Assembly: GCF_000717475.1 (NCBI RefSeq)
Contig: NZ_JPIK01000004.1
Span: forward strand, 506,721-570,720
Length of the DNA stretch: 64,000 nt
Source: Desulfonatronum thiodismutans
GTDB lineage: Bacteria > Desulfobacterota > Desulfovibrionia > Desulfovibrionales > Desulfonatronaceae
Direction: 5' to 3'
A model generated the notes under the pieces. That model was not told the origin of the DNA. It saw only the letters and a program-made list of their open reading frames with translations, and ran no database searches. Made by a program: the position numbers and the translations under genes. Shown one piece after another: positions 43,211 to 54,289 of the stretch (position 1 is the first letter of the stretch; each line of letters begins with the position of its first letter).

Positions 43211-44038
43211 ATGACCATCACACCCAGCACCACCACCCGCGATCGAATCCTGAACCTCGTTCAGAACAGCCGATTTCAGAATGCTATTATTTTCGTGATT
43301 ATCATCAACGGCATCGTTCTCGGCCTGGAAACCTCGGCTTGGGCCATGGAACTGGCCGGCCCGTTGCTTCTGGGCATCGACCGGATATGCCTGACCATTT
43401 TCATCGTAGAGATCGGACTGAAGCTGTACGCCCAGCGCCGAAACTTCTTCCGGGAAGGATGGAACGTGTTCGATTTCCTGGTGGTGGCCATCTCCCTGGT
43501 ACCCAGCCATGGAGGATTGGCAGTGCTGCGATCGCTGCGCGTGCTGCGGGTGATGCGGATGATCTCCGCCCTGCCCAACATGCGCCGGGTCATCGCGGCC
43601 ATGCTCCACGCCCTGCCCGGAGTCAGTTCCGTGGCCGGCATCGTGGGCATCATCTTCTACGTCGGCGCTGTGATCTCCACCAAACTCTTCTCGGCAGCCT
43701 TCCCCGAGTGGTTCGGCTCCATCGGCGGCTCGTTATACACCTTGTTCCAGATCATGACTCTGGAAAGCTGGTCCATGGGCATCGTCCGACCGGTGATGGA
43801 AGTCTACCCGTACGCCTGGATGTTCTTCGTGCCGTTCATCATCGTGACCACGTACACGGTCATCAATCTGGTGGTGGGAATCATCGTCGGGGCGATGGAG
43901 GAAAAGGCCATTGAGGAAGGGACAAAAGAGGACCCGGCCAAGGTCTGGCTGAAACTTGAAAGTCGCCTGGAGGCGATGGACGCCAAACTTGCGGAATTAC
44001 TGAAGGAAAAAGAAGGGCGGACCAACGGTCCGCGCTAA
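43211..44038 (+). CDS. Bacterial voltage-gated sodium channel (NaChBac family)
   Basis: A 275-residue six-helix ion channel subunit that should assemble as a tetramer. S4 has four arginines at three-residue spacing (LRSLRVLRVMRM), the hallmark of a voltage sensor. The pore filter is TLESWSMGI, nearly the same as TLESWASGV of NaChBac and thus sodium-selective. S6 is FIIVTTYTVINLVVGIIVG, and the C-terminus ends in a charged coiled-coil (LESRLEAMDAKLAELLKEK), as in the family. It probably admits sodium for pH homeostasis or motility in a saline or alkaline habitat, which is inference. Confidence 0.93.
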   Translation: MTITPSTTTRDRILNLVQNSRFQNAIIFVIIINGIVLGLETSAWAMELAGPLLLGIDRICLTIFIVEIGLKLYAQRRNFFREGWNVFDFLVVAISLVPSHGGLAVLRSLRVLRVMRMISALPNMRRVIAAMLHALPGVSSVAGIVGIIFYVGAVISTKLFSAAFPEWFGSIGGSLYTLFQIMTLESWSMGIVRPVMEVYPYAWMFFVPFIIVTTYTVINLVVGIIVGAMEEKAIEEGTKEDPAKVWLKLESRLEAMDAKLAELLKEKEGRTNGPR

Positions 44039-44046
44039 TTGGTTTC

Positions 44047-44074
44047 CATCCGGAAATTCTTTTGTTTCCGGATG
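44047..44074. repeat. Perfect inverted repeat after the sodium-channel gene
   Basis: CATCCGGAAA and TTTCCGGATG pair perfectly over 10 bp with an 8-base loop, 9 bp past the stop. A TTTTT run comes 13 bp later on the plus strand. It may act as a weak terminator between the convergent channel and mreB genes. Confidence 0.6.
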
Positions 44075-44222
44075 CTGAAACTGCCGGTTTTTAATTCGGA
44101 AACGAGCATTTTTTTTGCCAAGGAAGTCAATCAATTATGATGAGGCGTATAGCAATACGTTGACGAAATAATTGTGAAGACTGACGCAGCCAAAAGGAAA
44201 AAGGGCCGTTTTCGGATGAATA

Positions 44223-45248
44223 CTAATTGATGAACACAGAAGCGTACCGCTTCTGGTCCTCAAGCACCTTCCCCACGCCACGCACCACGGTGGTCAGCGG
44301 ATCGTCGTCCTTGATCACCTGGATATGGGAACTTTCGGAAATACGATCGTCCAGTCCCTTGAGCAGCGCTCCGCCTCCGGCCAGGTACAGGCCGTTGGTG
44401 GCCACGTCGGCCACCAGTTCCGGCGGGGTCTTTTCCAGAGCCCTGCGAACCGCCAGGACGATGGCGTTGACCGGCTCCTGGATCGCCTCTCGGATTTCAG
44501 CGTCATGCAAGGTCAGGGTGCGGGGATTGCCGTCCACCATGTTTTTCCCCCCGACTTCGATGGAAAGCGGTGTCTTCAACGGATAAGCCGAGCCGATGAA
44601 AATTTTGACCCTTTCAGACATGTTTTCACCGATCAGCATCTGGTACTTGTCCTGAACGTACCGCTGAATCGCCTCGTTCATCTCGTCCCCGGCAATACGC
44701 ACGGACTCGGAGTAGGCCACGGAAGAAAGCGAAAGCACGGCCACCTCGGTGGTGCCGCCGCCTATGTCCACGACCATGTTCCCGATGGGCTGATCAATGG
44801 GCAACCCCGCGCCGATGGCCGCGGCCATCGGCTCCTCGATCAACCGGACTTCCCGGGCTCCGGCCTGGGTCCCGGACTCGATGACCGCCCGCTTTTCCAC
44901 CTGCGTAATGCCCGCCGGCACGCCGATGATGATCATCGGCTTGACCAGCCGCATCCCTCGGATCACCTTGCGCACGAAGTAGGCGATCATCTCCTTGGTG
45001 ACCTCGAAGTCCGCGATGACTCCGTCCTTCAGCGGACGAATGGCCCGGATGCTTTTCGGGGTCCGCCCCAGAAACTCCTTGGCCTCTCTGCCCACCGCAA
45101 GCACGTTTCCACTTCGGTTGTCCAGGGCTACGACGGACGGCTCGTTCAGGACAATCCCGTCTTTGGGCGTATAGACCAGGGTGTTGGCCGTACCCAGGTC
45201 CATGGCCAGGTCCTTGCTCATGAACGAAAAAAAACGTTGAAAAAACAT
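44223..45248 (-). CDS. mreB: Rod-shape-determining actin homologue MreB
   Basis: A 341-residue actin-like cytoskeletal protein that guides wall synthesis. The phosphate-1 loop is MDLGTANTLVY, the phosphate-2 loop VVDIGGGTTEVAVLS, and the adenosine region GLYLAGGGALLKGLD. The membrane-binding start MFFQRFFSF is amphipathic, as in other MreB proteins. It stands alone: mreC and mreD are not adjacent, which is common when several mreB copies exist. Ribosome site AAGGTGG precedes the ATG at some distance. Confidence 0.95.
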   Translation of the reverse strand: MFFQRFFSFMSKDLAMDLGTANTLVYTPKDGIVLNEPSVVALDNRSGNVLAVGREAKEFLGRTPKSIRAIRPLKDGVIADFEVTKEMIAYFVRKVIRGMRLVKPMIIIGVPAGITQVEKRAVIESGTQAGAREVRLIEEPMAAAIGAGLPIDQPIGNMVVDIGGGTTEVAVLSLSSVAYSESVRIAGDEMNEAIQRYVQDKYQMLIGENMSERVKIFIGSAYPLKTPLSIEVGGKNMVDGNPRTLTLHDAEIREAIQEPVNAIVLAVRRALEKTPPELVADVATNGLYLAGGGALLKGLDDRISESSHIQVIKDDDPLTTVVRGVGKVLEDQKRYASVFIN

Positions 45249-45421
45249 CGTGGCAGTCCACCTTGTGGATTACGGATAGTGTGCGGCGAAAGCCGGAAGC
45301 AACCGAAACGAGGCACGAAAACCAAGTCGGGCCGGATGGCCTGCGGAACGCGAAAATATATCGCAAGCCCTGAAGATCGCCCGCGACTCACGACAAGGCC
45401 GTCAGAACTGATACAGCCGCC

Positions 45422-46483
45422 TCAGCTTGGTGGCAAGTCCTGGCCGTCGATATTTCGAAAGATCGGGGACGTTTTAGGGGAGAGTTGGGATTGCAGCTTG
45501 CTCACCTGGTTTTTGAGATAGAGATTTTCCAGAAAAAACTCCAGATATTCCGTTACCAGACGCAAAAAGAACCGCATTTCATCGGCGATATCTCGAGGGG
45601 CCTCGTCGGCGAGAATGAGTACCGCCCTGGTCCGCTTGTGCACGCTCAGCGGGAGGCAGATCACGGTGTGCAAGGCCAGTCCCCCGATGACGTCCTTGGC
45701 GAAAAGGGTCGCCCCGGTATGCCCGGACTCGGCATCCGCGGAAAAGACCGGTTTTTCGTTTTTGAACACCCAGCCCACAAGTCCGCTGCCGAAGGGATAT
45801 TTCTCGCTTTTCGAACGCTGAGCGATGGGAAAGTCGTCCGTCCAGCCCTCGATGAAAAAATTTTGACCGTACTCGTCTCGCGCGGCCAGGGCCACGTGTT
45901 TGATCTGCGTGGTGCGGGCCAGGATATGGAGGAATTGATGCAGATAGGCGGACCAAAGCGGATACCGTTGGCGAAGCTCCTGAAGTTCCCGCAAGGCTTG
46001 GTAATAGACGAAATCCTGCCTATTGGTCTCCTGGCGGCAGGAGTCCAACTGCAATTTGGAAATGAATTCCGCGAACTGATGCAGGATTTTTTGGTCCTTG
46101 GTGCTGAAGGAGTAGCTTTTCTTGCTGTCCACGCAGACGATCCCCTGCCCGTCGCGCAAGGGGCATCCCATGAACGACTTGACCGCGGATTCGCTTCGCC
46201 CGGAGTAGTATCCCAAAGATTCGGTCTGCAACTCGAAGTTGTTGACCAGGAGCGGCTGATCGTTGCGTAAAATCCAGCCCACCAACCCCTTGCCAGGCAC
46301 GACCTCCGCTCCCTCGGCCAGGTCGTCCCCGAGGCTGAAATGCGCCGCCATCCTCAGAACCCCTTCCTCGTCGGGCAGGAACAGCACCGCCGAGTAAGCG
46401 TCAAAGGTGTTGGCCACGATGCCGAGAAGATGTTTCAGGCACCCCATGTTCAAGGAGTCCATGGGGTTCAGGCGAAGTGTCAT
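45422..46483 (-). CDS. Protein with two GAF domains
   Basis: A 353-residue cytoplasmic protein with two GAF-like sensor domains. The first (about 20-150) contains [19 protein letters not shown] and [17 protein letters not shown]; the second (about 185-320) contains [18 protein letters not shown] and [20 protein letters not shown]. No output domain is attached; the C-terminus is a short coiled coil ([16 protein letters not shown]). It probably signals by contacts with another protein or binds a nucleotide or small ligand. Its ATG overlaps the stop of the upstream DUF6485 gene, so both are coupled. No close functional assignment is possible. Confidence 0.8.
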   Translation of the reverse strand: MTLRLNPMDSLNMGCLKHLLGIVANTFDAYSAVLFLPDEEGVLRMAAHFSLGDDLAEGAEVVPGKGLVGWILRNDQPLLVNNFELQTESLGYYSGRSESAVKSFMGCPLRDGQGIVCVDSKKSYSFSTKDQKILHQFAEFISKLQLDSCRQETNRQDFVYYQALRELQELRQRYPLWSAYLHQFLHILARTTQIKHVALAARDEYGQNFFIEGWTDDFPIAQRSKSEKYPFGSGLVGWVFKNEKPVFSADAESGHTGATLFAKDVIGGLALHTVICLPLSVHKRTRAVLILADEAPRDIADEMRFFLRLVTEYLEFFLENLYLKNQVSKLQSQLSPKTSPIFRNIDGQDLPPS

Positions 46484-46692
46484 TTGGGCGTACGTCTTTG
46501 CACGAAAAATTCGATGCTTCGATTGTAGGAACGTTCTTCATCCTCGGTGAAATAACATGCCGGCAGTTCGCGACGCTGGCGATGGTAGTGCAGGCACTCA
46601 CAGCATAGCCCATGCTTCGGGCAGCCCTGGTGCGTACATGTACAAAATTTGGTATTGATTCGGATTCGCGGGCATTGACTGTTCTTGGTCAT
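46480..46692 (-). CDS. Small Cys-rich DUF6485-type protein
   Basis: A 70-residue protein that matches DUF6485 as I remember it: [20 protein letters not shown] followed by RRELPACYF and a Ser-Ile-Glu-Phe end. The eight cysteines and two histidines suggest a zinc or iron-sulfur site. I start it at the ATG at 46692, with TTGGAG upstream, since the longer frame continues into untranslated DNA. The stop overlaps the GAF gene start by four bases. Function unknown. Confidence 0.78.
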   Translation of the reverse strand: MTKNSQCPRIRINTKFCTCTHQGCPKHGLCCECLHYHRQRRELPACYFTEDEERSYNRSIEFFVQRRTPK

Positions 46693-46899
46693 GAAACGCT
46701 CCAAAAGTCGAGGAATCAGAGGGACTGGGGGCCTCGGCCCTTCATTTTTCCATCCGCTGTCGAACGCAAGTCTTCCTTTCTTTCGCGCCATCCGATATGC
46801 AACCACTTAGTACATTCCATTCTTGGCCGACTTTAGAAGCTGGAACCCCACTTAACTAACTGGCGCGTCATGGCCATACACCCATAAATTCTCTTGGCC

Positions 46900-46917
46900 T
46901 CAATGTCAATACATTGA
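46900..46917. promoter_or_regulatory. Perfect inverted repeat, candidate Fur/PerR operator
   Basis: TCAATGT-CAAT-ACATTGA is a perfect 7-bp inverted repeat about 100 bp upstream of the fur-type gene, and a further ACATTGA half-site lies at 46965-46971. Its position in the promoter of a Fur-family gene suggests autoregulation. Which protein binds is not shown by sequence. Confidence 0.45.
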
Positions 46918-47018
46918 AATTACTTATTTTTTACCCGCACCCGCACTATAGGGCATACATTGACAGAGGATGTGATGCGCTGTAGAGCAAAATCAATCTT
47001 TCCTTGGAGATGCCTACC

Positions 47019-47459
47019 ATGCACGATGCGCGCAATCAGTTTTTCCACTTCCTGAGCAAGAAAAAGCTCAAGTTCACCGCCCAGCGTGGCCTGATTTTCG
47101 ATGTTTTCTGGAACACGAAGGACCACGTCTCCCCCGAGGAACTCTACAATCTGGTCAAGCAGATCGATCCGCGTGTCGGGCAAGCCACCGTCTACCGGAC
47201 CCTGAAGCTGCTCTCCGACTCCGGGATCGCCCGGGAGGTCAACTTCGGGGACGGCGTCTCCCGCTACGAGCCGACCTTCGGGCAAGCCCATCACGACCAC
47301 CTGATCTGCACCAGTTGCGGACGCAGCGAAGAAGTCGTGGACCACCAGATTGAAAGCCTCCAGGAACAACTGGCCAAGGATCACGACTTTACCTTGACCG
47401 GCCACAAAATGTACCTGTTCGGACTGTGCCCGCACTGCCGGGGAAGCGGCAGAAAGTAG
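47019..47459 (+). CDS. Fur-family transcriptional regulator, possibly PerR
   Basis: A 146-residue metalloregulator. The DNA-binding part has FTAQRGLIFDVFW and GQATVYRTLKLLSDSGIA, the regulatory metal region is AHHDHLICTSCG, and the second CxxC (CPHC) completes the structural zinc site. I take the ATG at 47019 because GGAG lies ten bases before it. It may sense peroxide (PerR) or iron (Fur); the downstream methionine sulfoxide reductase gene favours an oxidative-stress link but does not prove it. A palindrome upstream may be its own operator. Confidence 0.9.
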   Translation: MHDARNQFFHFLSKKKLKFTAQRGLIFDVFWNTKDHVSPEELYNLVKQIDPRVGQATVYRTLKLLSDSGIAREVNFGDGVSRYEPTFGQAHHDHLICTSCGRSEEVVDHQIESLQEQLAKDHDFTLTGHKMYLFGLCPHCRGSGRK

Positions 47460-47712
47460 CAGCACCGCCTCCCCTCCGACGACGCCCTCCCTCAGGGCCC
47501 CGACCACCCCGCACGACGCTTCACGTGCGCATACATGAATGCGTCTTGTCCATGCCTTTGAGTCATTTCCCGACTCCACCGCCCCACAATCTCCTTGCCT
47601 AAAAAGGCTTCCGGCACTGTTTTTCTCCACCCAGTCGCACACACCTTCTTGCCATATCGGTTCCCGATCTTATTTGATCGACTCCGACAAACTTTCCACG
47701 CAAGAGACAAGA

Positions 47713-48834
47713 ATGAGCAAACACACAGGCACATACACATCCACTATCATGGCACTGATTACGATTCTGAACCTGATGATCGCGACAACCATGGCTGAAG
47801 CCAAGGAGAGAACCATGCAGCACGCCCCTGAAACCATCCAGACTGCCACCCTGGCCGGCGGGTGCTTCTGGTGTCTGGAATCCGACCTCCGCAACCTGGA
47901 CGGCGTCCTGGAAGCGATTTCCGGCTACACCGGAGGAACCGTGGAACACCCCACCTATGAGCAGGTGGTCGGCGGCGGTACCGGCCATGTCGAGGCGGTC
48001 CAGGTCCGTTTTGATCCCACTAAGACGTCCTACTCCGAAATCCTGGACGCCTTTTGGCGCTCCATCGATCCCACGGATCCCGGCGGTCAGTTCGCGGATC
48101 GCGGATCGCAGTACAAGACCGCCGTCTTCTACAACGACGAGTCCCAGCGCATCGCAGCCGAAGCCTCCAAGCAGGCCCTTGATGCCTCCGGCCGGTTCTC
48201 CAAGCCCGCGGCCACGTTGATCCTTCCGGCCCAAGCCTTCTATCCCGCCGAGGACTACCACCAGAATTACTCCGAAACCAACCCGGCCCACTATCAGCGA
48301 TACCGGGTGCTATCCGGTCGTCAACCCTTCCTGGACGCGCATTGGAGCGACACCGTGGTCCAGCCGCGCTCCACGGCCAAGGGATTTGCCGCCCCGTTCG
48401 TCAAGCCTTCCCGTGACGCGCTGCAAGCCAAGCTAACCCCGCTCCAGTTCCAGGTCACCCAGGAGAATGGTACGGAACCGCCTTTCAAGAACGCCTACTG
48501 GGACAACAAACGTCCGGGAATTTATGTGGACGTGGTCTCCGGAGAGCCGCTGTTCAGCACCCTGGACAAGTTTGATTCCGGCACGGGATGGCCCAGCTTC
48601 TCCAAGCCCTTGGTCGCTGAGAACATTACCGAGCACGTGGACCGCAAGTTGTTCATGCGCCGCACCGAGGTCCGCAGCAAACACGCCGACTCCCACCTGG
48701 GCCACGTCTTCCCCGACGGTCCGGAGCCCACCGGCCTGCGCTACTGCATCAATTCCGCAGCCCTGCGCTTCATCCCCCAGGAAGATTTGGAGCAGGAGGG
48801 CTACGGGCAATTCACAACGCTGTTCCGGAAATAG
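47713..48834 (+). CDS. msrAB: MsrA-MsrB fusion, peptide-methionine sulfoxide reductase
   Basis: A 373-residue bifunctional enzyme that repairs both S- and R-methionine sulfoxide. The start at 47713 gives an export signal ([19 protein letters not shown]), so it likely works in the periplasm. MsrA spans about residues 45-215 with the catalytic GGCFWCLE. MsrB spans about 230-365 with GTGWPSF and catalytic [11 protein letters not shown]. The CxxC pairs that hold zinc in many MsrB proteins are replaced ([10 protein letters not shown] and [11 protein letters not shown]), as in the zinc-free type. The last three codons plus stop are duplicated in tandem. Confidence 0.94.
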   Translation: MSKHTGTYTSTIMALITILNLMIATTMAEAKERTMQHAPETIQTATLAGGCFWCLESDLRNLDGVLEAISGYTGGTVEHPTYEQVVGGGTGHVEAVQVRFDPTKTSYSEILDAFWRSIDPTDPGGQFADRGSQYKTAVFYNDESQRIAAEASKQALDASGRFSKPAATLILPAQAFYPAEDYHQNYSETNPAHYQRYRVLSGRQPFLDAHWSDTVVQPRSTAKGFAAPFVKPSRDALQAKLTPLQFQVTQENGTEPPFKNAYWDNKRPGIYVDVVSGEPLFSTLDKFDSGTGWPSFSKPLVAENITEHVDRKLFMRRTEVRSKHADSHLGHVFPDGPEPTGLRYCINSAALRFIPQEDLEQEGYGQFTTLFRK

Positions 48835-48872
48835 TTCCGGAAATAGCTGCTCTCGGATGTTTCCCGTAATGC

Positions 48873-48901
48873 AAAAAGGCGGCCTTTTGGGCCGCCTTTT
48901 T
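48873..48901. terminator. Bidirectional terminator between msrAB and the thioesterase gene
   Basis: AAAAAGGCGGC pairs perfectly with GCCGCCTTTTT around a 7-base loop. The A and T flanks give U-tracts in both directions, serving msrAB on the plus strand and the pgi-thioesterase operon on the minus strand. Confidence 0.92.
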
Positions 48902-48922
48902 GCGTTACGTCATCCAAGGAGA

Positions 48923-49387
48923 TCAACCTTGCGATTCCATATTCGCGGGCATGGGCGCGGCCACCACTTCACCACGGACCGTGACCACGCCATTTGCCAG
49001 AACTTCCACCTCCACCACCAGCTTGCGTCGCTTGCGCTCCCGGACCCGTCCGCGCAGCTCCAGTTCCGCGCCCAACGGGGTGGGCTTGAGAAAATCCACG
49101 TGCAATGAGGCGGTGACATATCGCCCCAGAGGCTCGCCTGCGGCGCGGTCAGCTCCCGCCGCGGCGGCCGTCCCCACGCCGTGGCAGTCCACCAGCGAAG
49201 CCAGCAGTCCGCCATACACAAACCCCGGCACGGCGATATGCTCCGGTTTGGGCGTAAACATGGCCACGGACGTTTGCCCGTCCCAGAAGCTTTTCACGTG
49301 CAGCCCGTCCGGATTGTTCCGACCGCAACCGTAGCAATGGCTGAGTTCGTCGGCGTACTGATGTTGGATAGGGATTAGTGATTTCAT
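48923..49387 (-). CDS. PaaI-type hotdog thioesterase
   Basis: A 154-residue acyl-CoA thioesterase. The hotdog pattern includes CYGCGRNNPDGLHVKSFWDG, PGFVYGGLLASLVDCHGVGT, where the acidic residue of the helix is catalytic in relatives, and ASLHVDFLKPTPLGAELELR. The leading CYGCG resembles a small zinc- or cysteine-containing N-terminus seen in some PaaI relatives. I start at the ATG at 49387, three bases past the pgi stop. It is last in the minus-strand operon with pgi. Substrate unknown. Confidence 0.85.
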   Translation of the reverse strand: MKSLIPIQHQYADELSHCYGCGRNNPDGLHVKSFWDGQTSVAMFTPKPEHIAVPGFVYGGLLASLVDCHGVGTAAAAGADRAAGEPLGRYVTASLHVDFLKPTPLGAELELRGRVRERKRRKLVVEVEVLANGVVTVRGEVVAAPMPANMESQG

Positions 49388-49389
49388 GA

Positions 49390-51069
<1,680 letters not shown>

Positions 51070-52176
51070 TTACGACCGCGAATGCCTCGCCGTGCGGTGC
51101 AGCAGGAGCATGTCAGCAAGGGTCAGGCAGACCATGGCCTTGAGCACCGGAACGATCCGGGGGATGGCGCAGATGTCGTGGCGACCGCCGATATGCAGCT
51201 CGTGCTCCCGGCCGTGCCGGTCCACGGTGGTCTGAGGCTTGGCAATGGAGGGGATGGGCTTGACCGCGACCCGGATCACCAGGGGCTGACCAGAGCTGAT
51301 CCCGCCGAGAACGCCTCCGGCGTTGTTGGAAGCGAATCCCCCTGCGAGGATCGGGTCGTTGTTCGCGCTGCCCAGCATCCGGGTCGCCGCGAACCCGGCC
51401 CCGATTTCCACGCCCTTGACCGCGCCCACGCCCATCAGGGCATACGCGAGACGGGCGTCCAGCTTGTCCAATACGGGCTCGCCCAAGCCCGCCGGAACCC
51501 CCAGGGCCTGAATCTCAACGATCCCGCCAAGGGTGTCGCCCTGGCCGCGAACCTCTTTAATTCGCTCCTCCCAGGGTCCGACCAGCCCGGCATGGGCCGC
51601 AAAAAACGAACGATTTGCCACGCCGTCCAGATTCACTCTCCGGCTTGTTCCGGAATCCGCCTCACTATTATGGTTCACGCTCTCCAGCCCGATACCGCCC
51701 AGTTCCACCGTGTACGCGGTCACGGTGACGCCCTGCGCGGCCAGGACCTCCTGGGCAATGCCTCCGCCCACCACCCGGCAAACGGTCTCCCGGCCCGAGG
51801 ACCGTCCACCGCCGCGGTAATCCCGAATTCCGTACTTGGCCTGATACGTGATGTCCGCGTGTCCCGGGCGGTGTAGGAACTCCAGCGGTCCGTAATCCCG
51901 AGAACGTTGGTCCTCGTTGGCAATGAAGAAGCCGATGGCCGTGCCCGTTGTCCTGCCCTCAAACACTCCGGAGAGCAGCCGGACCCTGTCGGCCTCCTTG
52001 CGGCTGGTGGTCCCCAGCCCCTGGCCCGGCTTGCGGCGGTCCAGTTCCCGCTGGATCACGGCCTCGTCCAGGGCGATCCCCGCCGGACAGCCGTCCACCA
52101 CGCCGCCCAGGCCGGGACCATGGGACTCGCCAAAGGTGGTCAGGCAAAAGACGCGCCCGATGGTGTTTCCACTCAT
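51070..52176 (-). CDS. aroC: Chorismate synthase
   Basis: A 368-residue enzyme converting EPSP to chorismate with reduced FMN, last step of the shikimate pathway. Signatures are FGESHGPGLGGVVDGCPAGI, RPGHADITYQAKYG, YRGGGRSSGRETVCRVVGG and DRHGREHELHIGGRHD. The gene overlaps the upstream sugar dehydratase stop by four bases, so it is translationally coupled to it. Intact and of normal length. Confidence 0.97.
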   Translation of the reverse strand: MSGNTIGRVFCLTTFGESHGPGLGGVVDGCPAGIALDEAVIQRELDRRKPGQGLGTTSRKEADRVRLLSGVFEGRTTGTAIGFFIANEDQRSRDYGPLEFLHRPGHADITYQAKYGIRDYRGGGRSSGRETVCRVVGGGIAQEVLAAQGVTVTAYTVELGGIGLESVNHNSEADSGTSRRVNLDGVANRSFFAAHAGLVGPWEERIKEVRGQGDTLGGIVEIQALGVPAGLGEPVLDKLDARLAYALMGVGAVKGVEIGAGFAATRMLGSANNDPILAGGFASNNAGGVLGGISSGQPLVIRVAVKPIPSIAKPQTTVDRHGREHELHIGGRHDICAIPRIVPVLKAMVCLTLADMLLLHRTARHSRS

Positions 52177-54170
52177 GCCCTCTCCTTCAGGCTTTCGGTT
52201 GGGTTTCCCCCGGCGCTCTCCATCACCGACTCCAAGGCGGCCTTTTCCTCCACATCAGTGGAGACAAACAGCGGATGCCCGCACTGCGCCTTGTACTCCG
52301 GGACGACTCGACCGAGGATGTCCTTGATCGCGACGGCGTCGTGCCGCCCGGCCGCTTCCTGGAGCTGGCCCAGCAATCCGTAAAGAGCCGCCAACCGAAC
52401 GTTCCAGTCCTCGGTCTCGCCGTTTTGGCCGTCCTCGCGCAGGACCATGATTTTCTCATGACTGGTGCTGTCCACGCCCTCGGTTTCGGTGATCAATTCC
52501 TCAAAGAGCTTCTCTCCCTCCCGGGGCCCGGTAATCACGATGGGGATGTCCACATCCGGCACTTTCCCGGAAAGTCGGATCAGGTCACGGGCCATGTCCA
52601 GGATGCGTACCGGCGTGCCCATGTCCAGAACGAAAATTTCCCCGCCCTTGCCCAGGGTCGCGCTTTGCAGGATCAACTGCACGGATTCGGGAATGGTCAT
52701 GAAGTAGCGGATCATTTCCGGATGGGTCACGGTCACCGGCCCGCCCAGTTCGATCTGGCGGCGAAAGAGGGGGATCACCGAGCCGGACGACCCCACCACG
52801 TTCCCGAAGCGCACGGCCATGAACCGGGTCCGGCCGTTCTGGATGCCCCGCAACAGCAGCTCGGCCACCCGCTTGCTGGCGCCCATTACGTTGGTGGGCC
52901 GCACCGCCTTGTCCGTGGAGACCAGCACGAAGCGCTGCACCCCGTGGGCCAGAGACTTCTCCATGACCACCTTGCTGCCGACGATATTCGTTGACACCGC
53001 CTGCCAGGGATTGTTCTCCAGCATGGGAACGTGTTTGTAGGCAGCCGCGTGGAAGACCACCTCCGGGGCATAGGCGGTGAACACGTCCTCCATCAGGGCC
53101 TCGTCTTGCACCTGCCCCAATACCGGGACATAGGCCGTGAAACGATGCTCATGCTCCAGTTCCATCTGAATGGCGTAGAGGTTGGTCTCACCGGAGTCCA
53201 GGAGGATCAGCCTCCTGGGCGCGTAGCGGATAATCTGGCGACACAGTTCCGAGCCGATGGATCCGCCGCATCCCGTGACCAGGATGGTCCTGTCGGCCAG
53301 GATCCCCCGGATGCCTTCATTATCAAGGATTACGGCCGGTCGGCCCAGCAAATCCTGAAAATTGACCTCCCGCAGGGAGCGGACGCTGACCTTGCCGTCG
53401 ATGATCTCTCCGATCACCGGCAACGTCTTGAAAGGGATGCCCACCTGTTTGCACAACTCGACGATGGAACGCATCCGGGTGCCGCTGACCGAGGGCAGAG
53501 CGATCAGCAGTTCATCCGGCACCAACTTTTCCACCACGTACGGCAGCATGGAGATTTCTTCCAGTACCGGAACCCCGTGCAGAGTTCGTCCCCGCTTGCC
53601 CGGATCGTCGTCCAGAAAGCCCAGCACGTGATGATCCAGGTCCGGATTTTCCTGGATCTCCCGCAGAATCTTCTCCCCGGCGTCCCCGGCCCCCAGGATC
53701 AGCACTCGCTTGCCCTTGGGCGTGCGCCGCAGGGGAACGCACCAGGGGAAATTGCGAATACTGCCCTGCATGGTGTAACCGGACCGGATCACCATCCGCA
53801 GCCCTCCGGCAAAAAGCATGGTAAAGGCCGCGTCCAGCACGAACACCGTGCGCGGATACCCTTCCAGGCGGTTCCAGGTGAACATCAGGGCCACCAGAAG
53901 CAGGCTGCTGATCAACGCCGCCTGGACCACATGCCACAAATCGCCCAACCCCGTGTACCGCCACATGCCGCGGTACAGCCCGAAAACGGTGAACACCACC
54001 AGTTTCAGCGGGAGGGCGATCATCACCAAGTGAATCATCTGCGCCTGGTAGAGGTCATCCACATGGAAATCAAAGCGAATCAGATAGCTCAGGACCATGG
54101 CCAGGGCGAACAGCAGGCCGTCGGTCAGGAACATGACGTAGAGTTTGGGATTTTTGAACTGGTGAAACAT
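52173..54170 (-). CDS. WbpM/FlaA1-type membrane nucleotide-sugar 4,6-dehydratase
   Basis: A 665-residue inner-membrane protein of the CapD/WbpM group, which makes UDP-4-keto-6-deoxy sugars for surface polysaccharides. Four hydrophobic helices lie in the first 120 residues (LYVMFLTDGLLFALAMVLSYL begins the first). A CoA-binding-like domain follows (RVLILGAGDAGEKIL), and the catalytic SDR domain has VTGCGGSIGSELCRQI, FHAAAYKHVPMLE and STDKAVRPTNVMGASKR, where methionine replaces the usual catalytic tyrosine, as is normal in this subfamily. I start at the ATG at 54170 rather than an upstream TTG. Other polysaccharide genes are not nearby. Confidence 0.93.
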   Translation of the reverse strand: MFHQFKNPKLYVMFLTDGLLFALAMVLSYLIRFDFHVDDLYQAQMIHLVMIALPLKLVVFTVFGLYRGMWRYTGLGDLWHVVQAALISSLLLVALMFTWNRLEGYPRTVFVLDAAFTMLFAGGLRMVIRSGYTMQGSIRNFPWCVPLRRTPKGKRVLILGAGDAGEKILREIQENPDLDHHVLGFLDDDPGKRGRTLHGVPVLEEISMLPYVVEKLVPDELLIALPSVSGTRMRSIVELCKQVGIPFKTLPVIGEIIDGKVSVRSLREVNFQDLLGRPAVILDNEGIRGILADRTILVTGCGGSIGSELCRQIIRYAPRRLILLDSGETNLYAIQMELEHEHRFTAYVPVLGQVQDEALMEDVFTAYAPEVVFHAAAYKHVPMLENNPWQAVSTNIVGSKVVMEKSLAHGVQRFVLVSTDKAVRPTNVMGASKRVAELLLRGIQNGRTRFMAVRFGNVVGSSGSVIPLFRRQIELGGPVTVTHPEMIRYFMTIPESVQLILQSATLGKGGEIFVLDMGTPVRILDMARDLIRLSGKVPDVDIPIVITGPREGEKLFEELITETEGVDSTSHEKIMVLREDGQNGETEDWNVRLAALYGLLGQLQEAAGRHDAVAIKDILGRVVPEYKAQCGHPLFVSTDVEEKAALESVMESAGGNPTESLKERA

Positions 54171-54289
54171 GGTCGGCGAGAATCGAGAAAAAAAGAGAAG
54201 GCTCAATGTCGACGGAGAACCGTTGACGATACGAATACGCGTGGGCTTTCGACGCCCGGAGACTCAGGGTTCGTCGCTCCCGGAACGAC

